The notes beneath the pieces are model-generated. The model saw only the letters and a program-made list of their open reading frames with translations, was not told the DNA's origin and did no database searches. Shown here piece by piece: positions 18,616 through 27,670 of a stretch of DNA of 64,000 nt. The stretch comes from Calditrichota bacterium (GTDB lineage: Bacteria; Calditrichota; Calditrichia; RBG-13-44-9; J042). The number at the start of each line of letters is the position of its first letter. Positions within the stretch are counted from its first letter, which is position 1. Where the stretch lies: assembly GCA_013150955.1 (NCBI GenBank), contig JAADJD010000017.1:1-64000 (forward strand), written 5' to 3'. Position numbers and translations under genes: made by a program.

Positions 18616-19500
18616 ATGGGATCCATCTTCAGTATGACCGGTTTTGCCACAGCTCGTGTTCAACACGACAGTGTGGAGATCAGTTGCGAGCTGCGCTCGC
18701 TGAATGCGCGCTATCTGGAAATTTATACCCGCCTGCCGCAGGTTTTAAGAGACCTGGAGGATCCCATTAAGGAACGCATTCGCCGGTTTGTGCATCGGGG
18801 CAAGATCAGTTGTAGCATTAACCTGTCGTCAATCACCCCGGTATTGCGAAATCTGTCGGTGGATCCGGGAACCATTCGCACCTATACCCAATTGCTGGAT
18901 CAAATCCGAAAAATTGCTGGCATACAGGAACCGCTTCGTCTGGAACATTTATTGTTTTTTAAAGATGTCATTTCTTTTGAAGAAGAGGCGGAGGTGGATG
19001 AGGCGTTCAAAGCGGTGATTTTTTCCTTGGTGGAAGATACCCTGCAGCAACTGAACAGCATTCGGGCAACGGAGGGTACAAATTTGAGGAAAGACCTGGA
19101 GCAGCGGCTGGAAAATATGCTGGGATTGCTGGATGAAATTCGCCAGTATGCCAGGGAAAATCCGCGCATTGAGTTTCAGCGCCTCTACCAGCGGCTGCTC
19201 TCTCTGATCGATGAACAAAAAATCGATCGCGATCGCCTGGAACAGGAGGTGGCCATCATTAGCGATCGTGTGGATGTGACCGAAGAGCTGGTGCGCCTGG
19301 ATAGCCACATTCAGCTGTTCAAAGAATATCTGGAAAAGGGCTCGCCCATTGGTAAAAAGCTGAACTTCCTGTTGCAGGAAATGCATCGGGAGGCAAATAC
19401 CATTTCCTCCAAAAATACCATGGTAGAAATCAGCCACCGGGTTGTGGCGCTGAAAGAAGAAATTGAACGCCTGCGCGAACAGGTGCAAAATATTGAATAA
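18616..19500 (+). CDS. yicC: YicC-family endoribonuclease
   Basis: YicC-like protein of about 294 residues. The family has been described as endoribonucleases involved in RNA decay. The N-terminal SMTGFATARV and the C-terminal HREANTISSKNTMVEISHRVVALKEEIERLREQVQN are the conserved ends. Three in-frame starts cluster at 18610, 18613 and 18616; AAAGGA at 18604-18609 best serves 18616. It precedes gmk by about 20 bp, a common gene order. No remA/DUF370 gene lies between them, unlike in many bacteria. Confidence 0.93.
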   Translation: MGSIFSMTGFATARVQHDSVEISCELRSLNARYLEIYTRLPQVLRDLEDPIKERIRRFVHRGKISCSINLSSITPVLRNLSVDPGTIRTYTQLLDQIRKIAGIQEPLRLEHLLFFKDVISFEEEAEVDEAFKAVIFSLVEDTLQQLNSIRATEGTNLRKDLEQRLENMLGLLDEIRQYARENPRIEFQRLYQRLLSLIDEQKIDRDRLEQEVAIISDRVDVTEELVRLDSHIQLFKEYLEKGSPIGKKLNFLLQEMHREANTISSKNTMVEISHRVVALKEEIERLREQVQNIE

Positions 19501-19522
19501 GGAGATCGTTTAACCCCATTTA

Positions 19523-20158
19523 ATGGACGTGGAACGGCAGATGCAAAATCAGGAAAGTCAAAATCATTCGAAGACGGGTAAACCCCAGCTGGTGGTCATC
19601 TCGGCCCCTTCGGGTGCGGGGAAGACCACCATCTGTAAAATTTTAGCTGAACGGAATCCCGATTTCCGCATCTCCATATCGGCCACCACCCGACCGCCCC
19701 GTAAAACCGAAACCGATGGAGTGGATTACTTCTTCATTTCCGAAGAAGAATTTTTAAAACGAGTAGAGGCCGGGGAATTCCTGGAGTATGAAAACGTCCA
19801 CGGGCATTATTATGGAACCTTAAGAAAAAACGTCGAATCGTTGCTGAAGCAGGGATTCACGGTATTGTTCGATATCGATGTGAACGGGGCGATTAAAATT
19901 AAAAAACAATTCCCCGAGGCCATTCTCATTTTTATTCGTCCACCTTCCCTGGAGGAGCTGAAGAAGCGATTACGGGAGCGGCAAACGGAAGATCCTCAGG
20001 AAATTGAGCGGCGATTGCAGCGTCTGCCCGAGGAATACGCCAAGGCCGTGCTGTTTGATTACGACATCGTCAATGATGATTTGATGGCCACCGTGGCGCA
20101 AATTGAAGATATTATCCGTACCCATCAGCGAAAAGAGCAAGACCATGTTTCCAACTGA
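19523..20158 (+). CDS. gmk: Guanylate kinase
   Basis: Essential nucleotide kinase converting GMP to GDP, 211 residues. The P-loop SAPSGAGKTT is at about 27-36, after a hydrophilic extension of about 20 residues. The guanylate-kinase signature includes SISATTRPPR, DGVDYFF and GEFLEYENVHGHYYGT. It ends in RTHQRKEQDHVSN and overlaps the coaBC start by 14 bp, implying coupled translation. rpoZ, which often follows gmk, is not present here. Confidence 0.96.
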   Translation: MDVERQMQNQESQNHSKTGKPQLVVISAPSGAGKTTICKILAERNPDFRISISATTRPPRKTETDGVDYFFISEEEFLKRVEAGEFLEYENVHGHYYGTLRKNVESLLKQGFTVLFDIDVNGAIKIKKQFPEAILIFIRPPSLEELKKRLRERQTEDPQEIERRLQRLPEEYAKAVLFDYDIVNDDLMATVAQIEDIIRTHQRKEQDHVSN

Positions 20159-21359
20159 TCTGTTTCGTGACCGTAAAATTGTTGTTGGGGTGACCGGTGG
20201 TATTGCCGCCTACAAAGTGTGTGAGTTCATTCGCTACCTGGTGACGCGGGGCAGCCAGTTGCGGGTGATGATGACCCGTTCCGCCACCGAATTCATTACC
20301 CCGCTAACCCTGGAAACCCTTTCCGGGCACCCGGTGTATCGGGAATTATTCCCTCAGGATACCTTTTCCGCCACCCAGCATGTGAATCTGGCCGACTGGG
20401 CAGAGACCATTGCCGTCGTTCCGGCCACGGCCAACATTCTGGGCAAATTTGCCGGTGGGATTGCCGACGACTTTGTTTCCTCCACCCTTTTGGCGGCGCA
20501 CTGTCCCATTCTGTTTGCACCGGCAATGAATCATCATATGTGGGAAAATCCCTTTGTTCAGCAAAATCTGGAGCGCATCCGGCAGGCCGGCCATGAGATC
20601 TGTCCCCCGGAATACGGATTCCTGGCCGAAGGTTACGAAGGGATGGGACGACTGGCACGTCTGGAGTACCTGATTCAATCTCTGTACCGCACCATGCATC
20701 CCGCACGCGATTCCCTGCAGGGTAAAACGGTACTCATTACCGCCGGCCCCACGCGGGAGCCTCTCGATCCTGTCCGCTACTTCAGCAACTTCTCGTCGGG
20801 GAAGATGGGACTGGCACTGGCCTGGGAAGCATTTGCCCGTGGAGCGCGTGTGATTTTGATCCATGGCCCCATTCAACTGACGCCGCCTTTTGGCATGGAA
20901 TGCGTTGCGGTGGAGACCGCCCGTCAGATGCACCAGGCGGTTTTGGATCATTACCAGGACGCCGATTGGGTAATCAGCGCGGCAGCCGTAGCCGATTTCC
21001 GGCCGAAACGCACCGCAGAAGAGAAGATCAAAAAATCCGGAACCCCCATGCAACTGGAACTGGAGGCCAATCCGGACATTCTGGCAACGGTAGCAAAGGA
21101 ACGCCGTGCCGGGCAGCTCATCATTGGATTTGCTGTGGAAACCCACGATGGCGAAAAAAACGCCCGACGCAAGCTCCAGGAAAAATCCCTGGATGCCATT
21201 GTGTTGAACAACCCGCTGGAAAAAGGTGCTGGGTTTGCCGTGGATACCAATCGGGTCACCCTGCTTCATCGCAATGGGACACGTGTGGAACTGGACATTA
21301 TGTACAAACTGGATGTGGCCCGGAAAATCTTTGATTTTGTGCTTGAACAATCCCCATAA
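20145..21359 (+). CDS. coaBC: Phosphopantothenoylcysteine decarboxylase/synthetase CoaBC
   Basis: Bifunctional coenzyme A biosynthesis enzyme, about 404 residues: an N-terminal flavin-dependent decarboxylase (CoaC) and a C-terminal CTP-dependent synthetase (CoaB). CoaC features are VGVTGGIAAYK, HVNLADWAE, the PAMNHHMWENP motif and a cysteine in ICPPEYGFLAEGYEGMGR. CoaB begins at VLITAGPTREPLDPVRYFSNFSSGKMG. The ATG at 20145 gives the usual N-terminus; the longer frame from 20103 lies inside gmk and is unlikely. Confidence 0.96.
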   Translation: MFPTDLFRDRKIVVGVTGGIAAYKVCEFIRYLVTRGSQLRVMMTRSATEFITPLTLETLSGHPVYRELFPQDTFSATQHVNLADWAETIAVVPATANILGKFAGGIADDFVSSTLLAAHCPILFAPAMNHHMWENPFVQQNLERIRQAGHEICPPEYGFLAEGYEGMGRLARLEYLIQSLYRTMHPARDSLQGKTVLITAGPTREPLDPVRYFSNFSSGKMGLALAWEAFARGARVILIHGPIQLTPPFGMECVAVETARQMHQAVLDHYQDADWVISAAAVADFRPKRTAEEKIKKSGTPMQLELEANPDILATVAKERRAGQLIIGFAVETHDGEKNARRKLQEKSLDAIVLNNPLEKGAGFAVDTNRVTLLHRNGTRVELDIMYKLDVARKIFDFVLEQSP

Positions 21360-21552
21360 TTTGTGTTGATTTAAGGGTGCCGAAAAACGAGTGGGCAAGT
21401 ATTCAGCAGATTTGACGAGGTTGCAGAGAAATTGCAAATTGGAAGTGAAGATCGGCAAGCGATATGACCACCTGATTCATTTGCAGTAATGATGCGTTAT
21501 TCAACGGCGGGGGCAAATAACCCACTTGCATATGTACAGGAAAGGACAGGTC

Positions 21553-22314
21553 ATGACCGAACGTCCGGAACAACCCGATTGGCTCAAAGAAATTGAAGCC
21601 TTTTTCGAGTGGTACACCGATTTATTCGGAAACCAATTTTATCTGCAGGAGGAGGTGGAGGAGCCGGCAGTGCCTTCCGCGACCCACGCCGCGCCTACAC
21701 CGGCAAAGCCCAAAACACCCAGAGTGAGAAAGGAACACCCATTGACCCCATTGCAAAAATTCTTTCAGGAAATTAAAGACTGCCAGAAATGTGCACTCGG
21801 AAAAACCCGCACGAAATTTGTATTTGGCGTGGGAAATGAGCATGCGGATATCATGTTTGTTGGGGAAGCGCCCGGTCGCGATGAAGATTTACAGGGTGAA
21901 CCATTCGTGGGACGGGCGGGACAACTGTTAACCCGGATGCTGGAGCATATTCACCTGAAGCGAGAGGATGTTTATATTGCCAACATTCTTAAGTGTCGAC
22001 CTCCCAACAATCGCGATCCACTACCGGAGGAAGTCCGGGAGTGCATTCCGTACCTGCATCGCCAGATCGAGATGATTCAACCGAAGGTGCTGGTAGCCCT
22101 GGGACGGGTGGCGGCGCAGAATTTGTTGAACACCAAACAATCACTTTCCCAGTTGCGGGGAAAGGTGATGGAATATCGCGGAATTCCCATGATCATTACC
22201 TATCATCCCGCAGCCGTGTTGCGCAACATGAATCTGCTGGATGTAGCCCTGGAGGATTTCCGATTCATTGCCCGTTTTGTAAAAGAAGTAGTTGATAAAC
22301 CCAAGAATTCATAA
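21553..22314 (+). CDS. Family 4 (Fe-S) uracil-DNA glycosylase
   Basis: Predicted base-excision repair enzyme removing uracil from DNA, about 253 residues. The family 4 signature is clear: [20 protein letters not shown] with the catalytic-region acidic residue, Cys pairs CQKC and [11 protein letters not shown] for the 4Fe-4S cluster, and the C-terminal HPAAVLRN. A linker of about 60 residues, rich in Pro, Ala and Lys, precedes the catalytic domain. AAAGGA lies 6 bp before the ATG at 21553. It overlaps or abuts the dnaB start region. Confidence 0.93.
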   Translation: MTERPEQPDWLKEIEAFFEWYTDLFGNQFYLQEEVEEPAVPSATHAAPTPAKPKTPRVRKEHPLTPLQKFFQEIKDCQKCALGKTRTKFVFGVGNEHADIMFVGEAPGRDEDLQGEPFVGRAGQLLTRMLEHIHLKREDVYIANILKCRPPNNRDPLPEEVRECIPYLHRQIEMIQPKVLVALGRVAAQNLLNTKQSLSQLRGKVMEYRGIPMIITYHPAAVLRNMNLLDVALEDFRFIARFVKEVVDKPKNS

Positions 22315-22330
22315 CCCAAGATTGGTGGCC

Positions 22331-23758
22331 ATGGCTGGTAAAAAATCAAAGAAAAATAATGTTCAGGAGATACTGGAATTGGGCGGACGGGTTCCGCCCC
22401 AGGCGGTTGATGTGGAGCGTTACGTACTGGGTGCCATGCTTCTGGAAAAAGAAGCGGTCGGCATTGCGATTGAATCCATCGACGAGACCGCCTTTTATCG
22501 CGATGCGCATCGGAAAATTTACGAGGCGATTGTATCGTTATACCGCCGCAACGAAGCGGTGGACATCATCACCGTGGAGAATGAACTGGAAAAACAGGGC
22601 GTTCTGGAAGAAATTGGCGGTTCCTACTACCTGACGGAGCTGGTCGCCCTGGTGCCTTCCGCTGCAAATATTGAGTATCATTTAAAGATCATTCGAGAAA
22701 AGGCCATTCTGCGCAAGCTGATCCTGGCCTGCACCAACATCCTGAAAGAAGCCTATGAAGAGCAGGAAGAGGCCGAGGAAGTGCTGGCCCATGCCCAGCA
22801 GGAAATCTTTGACCTGTTAAAGGCCCAGAAGCAGAAAAGTTATGCCAGCCTGGAAGAGATCCTTAAAGAAACCATCTCCGAGATTGAAAAGAAGCACCAT
22901 ACCGAACATTCGGGTGTGATTGGGGTACCGTCGGGATTTCGGGCGCTGGATGACATTACGGCGGGGTTTCAGAAAGGGGATTTAATCATTCTGGCCGGTC
23001 GCCCCTCAATGGGTAAAACCGCCTTTGCGTTAAACATCGCCCGAAATGCGGCCGTCGAACACGGTGTGCCGGTGGGCTTTTTCAGTCTGGAAATGAGCGA
23101 CCTGCAACTGGTCCAGCGTCTGATTTGTGCCGAGGCGCTGATTGATTCCCAGAAGCTGCGTACCGGGCGCCTGTCGGAAAAGGAATGGATTCGCCTGTCC
23201 CGCTACTCTGGTAAGCTGGCAGATGCCCCCATGTTCATTGATGACACACCGGGACTGGATTTAATGCGGTTGAGCGCCCGTGCGCGTCGCATGGCGCTGG
23301 AAAAAAACATCGGCCTGCTTATCATCGACTATCTACAATTAATGGAAGCTCCCAAAGGCTTCAGCAGCCGACAGGAAGAGATTGCTTACATTTCCCGTTC
23401 GTTGAAGAGCCTGGCCAAGCAGCTGGGCGTGCCCATCATTGCGTTATCGCAGCTTTCGCGAGCCGTGGAAAATCGGCCAGACAAGCGACCCAATCTGGCC
23501 GATCTCCGCGAATCCGGTGCCATTGAACAGGACGCCGACCTGGTGATGTTCGTGTATCGGGAAGAATTCTACCTGCGGCAGGACAAGGATACTGAGCGAT
23601 TGCGGGCGGTGGAAAATCAGGCAGAAATCATCATTGGCAAACACCGAAACGGCCCCACCGGGGTGGTGCACCTGAGTTTCCTCAAGCAATTTGGAAAATT
23701 CTCGGACATGCCCAAACAGGAAGAAGAACCGACGTTTGTGACCGAACCGCCATTCTAA
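22331..23758 (+). CDS. dnaB: Replicative DNA helicase DnaB
   Basis: Hexameric replication-fork helicase, about 475 residues. The N-terminal domain starts PPQAVDVERYVLGAMLLEKEA. The RecA-like C-terminal domain has Walker A GRPSMGKTA (about 222-230), LLIIDYLQLM (Walker B), ALSQLSRAVE and RESGAIEQDADLVMF. There is no intein. The ATG at 22331 follows the UDG stop by 16 bp and has only a weak GGTGG ribosome site. Confidence 0.96.
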   Translation: MAGKKSKKNNVQEILELGGRVPPQAVDVERYVLGAMLLEKEAVGIAIESIDETAFYRDAHRKIYEAIVSLYRRNEAVDIITVENELEKQGVLEEIGGSYYLTELVALVPSAANIEYHLKIIREKAILRKLILACTNILKEAYEEQEEAEEVLAHAQQEIFDLLKAQKQKSYASLEEILKETISEIEKKHHTEHSGVIGVPSGFRALDDITAGFQKGDLIILAGRPSMGKTAFALNIARNAAVEHGVPVGFFSLEMSDLQLVQRLICAEALIDSQKLRTGRLSEKEWIRLSRYSGKLADAPMFIDDTPGLDLMRLSARARRMALEKNIGLLIIDYLQLMEAPKGFSSRQEEIAYISRSLKSLAKQLGVPIIALSQLSRAVENRPDKRPNLADLRESGAIEQDADLVMFVYREEFYLRQDKDTERLRAVENQAEIIIGKHRNGPTGVVHLSFLKQFGKFSDMPKQEEEPTFVTEPPF

Positions 23759-23779
23759 CGAAAGCATGTGGAGGGACGT

Positions 23780-25300
23780 ATGGATTACACCAAACTTCGA
23801 GACAACCTGCTGGAATTAATTCGCCGAACCAGTGCGTACTTACCTCCCGACGTGGAGAACGTCATTCAACTCAATCGTTCCCTGGAAGCGCAGGGCTCCA
23901 TGGCCGAAATGGCCCTGGATATCATCATGAAAAACATCGGTCTGGCCAAGAAACATTCACTCCCAATTTGTCAGGACACCGGCACCATCACGTTTTATGT
24001 AAAAGCGCCGGTGGGTTTGAATCAATTAAAATTCAAACAGGCGGCGGAAGAAGCCGTGGTTCTGGCCACCGAAAAAGGGTATTTGCGTCAGAATTCGGTG
24101 GACTCGCTGACCGGTAAGAATACGGGAAACAATCTGGGCAAGGGAAGCCCCGTTTTCTATTTTGAGCAGTGGGAAGAACTGGACGTGGATGTGCGGCTGG
24201 TGCTGAAGGGTGGGGGATGTGAGAATATGAGCGCTCAATACGCCCTGCCCACGGTGATCAACGGCAGACGCGCGGATCGTAACCTGGAAGGAGTCCGCCT
24301 GTGCATTATGGATGCCATCGTTAAAGCGCAGGGGAAGGGGTGTGCTCCCGGATTCCTGGGGGTGTGCATCGGTGGCGATCGGGCTTCTGGCTATTCCCAT
24401 GCGAAAAAACAATTGTTGCGAGAAATCGACGATGTGAATCCCATTCCGGAACTGGCCGCGCTGGAGGAGACCATCCTGAAAGACGCAAACCAACTGGAAG
24501 TGGGACCGATGGGATTTGGAGGAAAATTCACCATTGGCAGTTGTAAGATTGATTATCTGAATCGTTTACCGGCGTCTTTTTACGTCAGCGTGTCCTACAT
24601 GTGCTGGGCCTTTCGGCGCCGTGGTATGGTACTGGACATGAAGGGCAATGTCAAGGAGTGGTTGTACCATCGTCCGGGCGAGTTTGAGATCGATTACCAG
24701 CAGTTGCCGGAGCCGGAAATCGAGGCCCGGCAGGCTAAAGTCCTGAATTTACCAGTTTCGGAAGCCGAAATTCGGCAATTAAAGGTGGGGGACGTGGTTC
24801 TATTGAACGGTCCTCTCTTTACAGGCCGGGATGCCGTTCACAAGTACTTGTTTGACGGCGGCGAACTGGACATCATCAAAGGTGGTGTGATTTACCATTG
24901 CGGCCCCGTGGTGGTGAAAGAAGGTGATGCGTACCGGGTGGTGGCGGCAGGTCCCACCACGTCCATTCGGGAAGAACCCTATCAGCACGAGATCATTCGC
25001 CGGTTTCAGATCCGGGCAATTATAGGCAAAGGGGGAATGGGGGAAAAGACATTGGAGGCCTGTCGGCAATACGGGTGCGTTTACCTTCATGCCATTGGCG
25101 GAGCGGCGCAAATTTACGCCAAAACCATCGAGAAAGTGCATGGCGTCTACCTGGAACAGTTTGGCAGTCCGGAAGCGGTATGGCATTTTGAGGTTCGCAA
25201 TTTCCCTGCGGTGGTGACCATGGACAGCCACGGAAATTCGCTGCATCGGATTGTTGCCGAGACGTCCCATCAAAAACTTCTGGAAAAAGTGAAAGCCTGA
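23780..25300 (+). CDS. Class I (Fe-S) fumarate hydratase
   Basis: Iron-sulfur fumarase converting fumarate and malate, about 506 residues. It contains both the N-terminal alpha-type and the C-terminal beta-type domains in one chain. Cluster-binding cysteines are visible in PICQDTGT, GGGCENMSAQYALP and LGVCIGGDRASG. The beta part has GDVVLLNGPLFTGRDAVH and HCGPVV. The start at 23780 sits just after GGAGGGA; a GTG at 23768 is possible but less likely. TtdAB-type tartrate dehydratase is the main alternative; single-chain length favours fumarase. Confidence 0.92.
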   Translation: MDYTKLRDNLLELIRRTSAYLPPDVENVIQLNRSLEAQGSMAEMALDIIMKNIGLAKKHSLPICQDTGTITFYVKAPVGLNQLKFKQAAEEAVVLATEKGYLRQNSVDSLTGKNTGNNLGKGSPVFYFEQWEELDVDVRLVLKGGGCENMSAQYALPTVINGRRADRNLEGVRLCIMDAIVKAQGKGCAPGFLGVCIGGDRASGYSHAKKQLLREIDDVNPIPELAALEETILKDANQLEVGPMGFGGKFTIGSCKIDYLNRLPASFYVSVSYMCWAFRRRGMVLDMKGNVKEWLYHRPGEFEIDYQQLPEPEIEARQAKVLNLPVSEAEIRQLKVGDVVLLNGPLFTGRDAVHKYLFDGGELDIIKGGVIYHCGPVVVKEGDAYRVVAAGPTTSIREEPYQHEIIRRFQIRAIIGKGGMGEKTLEACRQYGCVYLHAIGGAAQIYAKTIEKVHGVYLEQFGSPEAVWHFEVRNFPAVVTMDSHGNSLHRIVAETSHQKLLEKVKA

Positions 25301-25304
25301 GCCC

Positions 25305-26180
25305 ATGCCCCAATCGACCCTGAAAATGGAAGAATTGCGCAATTTGTTCCGGCTGCTGGACGACGAAAGTCCGGAAATCCAGAAAGTGGTACAGACGGAA
25401 CTGCATCGCAATAGCCTGGAGATTATCTTGAATAAATCCTGGTTCATGGATCATTTGCCGGGGCATGAAGCCGCCGCGCTGGACAGCATCCTGCGGGCCT
25501 CCCACGAGGCATTCATATTTTCCGCCTTTCAACAGCTGACCGAAAATGCACTGGAAGACATCGATCTGGAAAAAAGCGTGCTGTTAATCTCTTACTGGAA
25601 CGATCCCACGGTAAACTGTCAGGCCATTCGGGAACAACTGGATCAAATCGCTGCGGATGTCCGCGCACTGATGCCCGGTTCCGGACATCCGCTGGCCTAT
25701 CTGGATCATATGAACTATGTGCTGTTCAGCCAGTACCGATTTACGGGCAACTCCCGCGATTATTACAATCCCGAAAATTCGTACATCGATCGGGTGATGA
25801 AAACCCGCAAGGGCATTCCCATCACCCTGGCAATTATCTACCTGCTGGTAGCCCGCCGCTTATACATGCCCATCTACGGGGTCTCCATGCCGGCTCACTT
25901 TATCCTGAAATTTAACAATGGGGAAGATGAGATTTTCTTCGATCCGTATTACGAGGGAAAGGTGTATTCCCGGCAGGAGTGTTACAATTTTCTCATCAGT
26001 GCCCGGAATGAAAATCCCGAAAAAGTGCTTGCCGGGTGTGACAACTACGAAATTGTCAAACGGGTGTTGCGCAACCTGCGGCTGGTCTATTCCTCTTATT
26101 ATTTTGAGCCGGAGAAAATTCATTTTATTGAACAAATCCTGAACTTACTGGACGTTCGCGGGGCCATCGATTCGCTCTAA
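25305..26180 (+). CDS. SirB1/transglutaminase-like protein
   Basis: A 291-residue protein of the SirB1-like family, with the core RVMKTRKGIPITLAIIYLLVARRLYMPIYGVSMPAHFILKF in two adjoining blocks around residues 164-205. Function is poorly defined. Members are associated with invasion regulation only by history of the name. It starts 4 bp after the fumarase stop, so it is probably co-transcribed. There is no signal peptide. Confidence 0.85.
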   Translation: MPQSTLKMEELRNLFRLLDDESPEIQKVVQTELHRNSLEIILNKSWFMDHLPGHEAAALDSILRASHEAFIFSAFQQLTENALEDIDLEKSVLLISYWNDPTVNCQAIREQLDQIAADVRALMPGSGHPLAYLDHMNYVLFSQYRFTGNSRDYYNPENSYIDRVMKTRKGIPITLAIIYLLVARRLYMPIYGVSMPAHFILKFNNGEDEIFFDPYYEGKVYSRQECYNFLISARNENPEKVLAGCDNYEIVKRVLRNLRLVYSSYYFEPEKIHFIEQILNLLDVRGAIDSL

Positions 26181-26293
26181 GACATACCTTCTATTTTCCT
26201 GAGATTTGCCAGTTACGGGTCTACCTACAATTTGGGCTTAATCAAATAAGACCATCGAGAATGACGTTGACTCAACAAAAAGGAGGAGTTTGC

Positions 26294-27388
26294 ATGATGA
26301 GGTGCTTGTTCCACAGATGCTGGAAAACCATCGGGATATTGCTGTTTAGCGGGTGGGTCTGGATGGCTCCCACGGGAGCAGCTGGACAGGACCGAAACCT
26401 GGAGGAAACGCTCCAGGAACTGTCGGAGGATGCCGCAAGGCAATACGTGGCCCCGTTGTCTTCTGCATTTGGCACCAACCTCAATGGTGGCTGGTTTCAT
26501 CGGGCACCGGAGGCAAAGATGAAAGGTTTTCATCTGGAATTTGGACTGGTGGCCATGGGGACGTTTTTCACGGATGAGAATCGATCCTTTTCCACTTCGG
26601 GGCAGTTTATCTTCAGTGTGGATGAAGCCCGGCAACTGGTGGCCGGTGTCGATCCGGCGGTGCAGGACGAATTGATCAATCGACTGACCTCGGAACCCTC
26701 CACTGTCACCATCTCCGGTCCCACGGTGATTGGCAGTGCCACGGACCGCATCACCATTCTCTTTCCCGGAAAAACGTTTAAGACGTCAGTTGGGCCGGTA
26801 AGCCTGCCTTCCAGTCAAATTGAACTGCCAGTGGGGGGCGTTCAGGGATTGTCGGATCTGTCGGCCCTTCCCATGGGAGCCTTTCAGTTAACCGTCGGTA
26901 CTCTGGTGGGCTCTCAGTTGACGCTCCGATTCCTGCCTTCCATCACCCTGGAACAGGATCTGGGTACGTTTCGCTATTTTGGATTTGGCGTCCAGCACAA
27001 TCCCCTCGTGTGGTTGGATGAGGATCTGCTGCCGTTTGACCTGGCCGCCAGTTTTTACACCCAGAAAATGGAAATCGGGAAATTGTTCGTGGCCCGGGCC
27101 ACTTCCTTTGGCATCAATGCCAGCAAACGGATTGGATGGGGAATGCTGAATATCACTCCCTACGTGGGCTACATGCGGGAGAGTGCAACCATGGACGTAA
27201 CCTATCAATACGTGATTGAAAGGCCCACCGGACCGGTATCTCAGGACATTTCCTTTCGACTGGAAGGGGAAAATCGAGATCGGATTACCTATGGGATCAG
27301 TGTGCGGGTGTTGCTGGTGAACATCAATGCGGATTACAATATCGGGAAGTACAATTCTGTGACTATTGGAATCAATATCATTATCTGA
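26294..27388 (+). CDS. Outer-membrane beta-barrel-type protein (DUF6588-like)
   Basis: A secreted protein of about 364 residues: signal peptide (about 1-35, ending TGAAGQD), then EETLQELSEDAARQYVAPLSSAFGTNLNGGWFHRAP in adjoining blocks. I associate this with DUF6588-type outer-membrane proteins of FCB bacteria, from memory only. The C-terminal half has alternating hydrophobic strands and ends NSVTIGINIII, consistent with a barrel. The start at 26294 has a strong AAAAAGGAGGAG. No transport substrate can be read. Confidence 0.8.
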   Translation: MMRCLFHRCWKTIGILLFSGWVWMAPTGAAGQDRNLEETLQELSEDAARQYVAPLSSAFGTNLNGGWFHRAPEAKMKGFHLEFGLVAMGTFFTDENRSFSTSGQFIFSVDEARQLVAGVDPAVQDELINRLTSEPSTVTISGPTVIGSATDRITILFPGKTFKTSVGPVSLPSSQIELPVGGVQGLSDLSALPMGAFQLTVGTLVGSQLTLRFLPSITLEQDLGTFRYFGFGVQHNPLVWLDEDLLPFDLAASFYTQKMEIGKLFVARATSFGINASKRIGWGMLNITPYVGYMRESATMDVTYQYVIERPTGPVSQDISFRLEGENRDRITYGISVRVLLVNINADYNIGKYNSVTIGINIII

Positions 27389-27422
27389 ATTTTTTATTCA
27401 CCCGCTAAATATCCCCGAATTC

Positions 27423-27455
27423 CGAAGGATCCGCTGATTAACGGCGGATCCTTCG
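27423..27455 (+). terminator. Strong hairpin after the outer-membrane gene
   Basis: Perfect 12-bp arms CGAAGGATCCGC and GCGGATCCTTCG around a 9-base loop, 35 bp after the stop. A clear T-tract is missing (CGTTTAG follows), so it may be a processing or stability hairpin rather than an intrinsic terminator. Confidence 0.6.
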
Positions 27456-27597
27456 CGTTTAGAGAATATTTCCCGATTTGAATTCCTGCCCTTTCCCCAT
27501 TAAATTGAATTGATTTCATGGATCCGGTGTGTTGAGGGAACGTGGGGAGGCCAAACAACATTCTGTGATGTTCAATGGTGCCTTTCTGATAGCGGGA

Positions 27598-27612
27598 ACC
27601 CGGACACCGGGT
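27598..27612. promoter_or_regulatory. Short palindrome before the histidine kinase
   Basis: ACCCGG-ACA-CCGGGT, 6-bp perfect arms, ends about 58 bp before the kinase start. It is a possible operator or leader hairpin with no other support. Confidence 0.25.
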
Positions 27613-27670
27613 AAAATTTAAAACGGATAAACGATGGGAATTTCCAATTCCAGAAAATCCATTTAACACG

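Noticed and set aside
20346-21458. Minus-strand 370-residue frame opposite coaBC
   Set aside because: It is antisense to a clearly conserved enzyme and has no family features.
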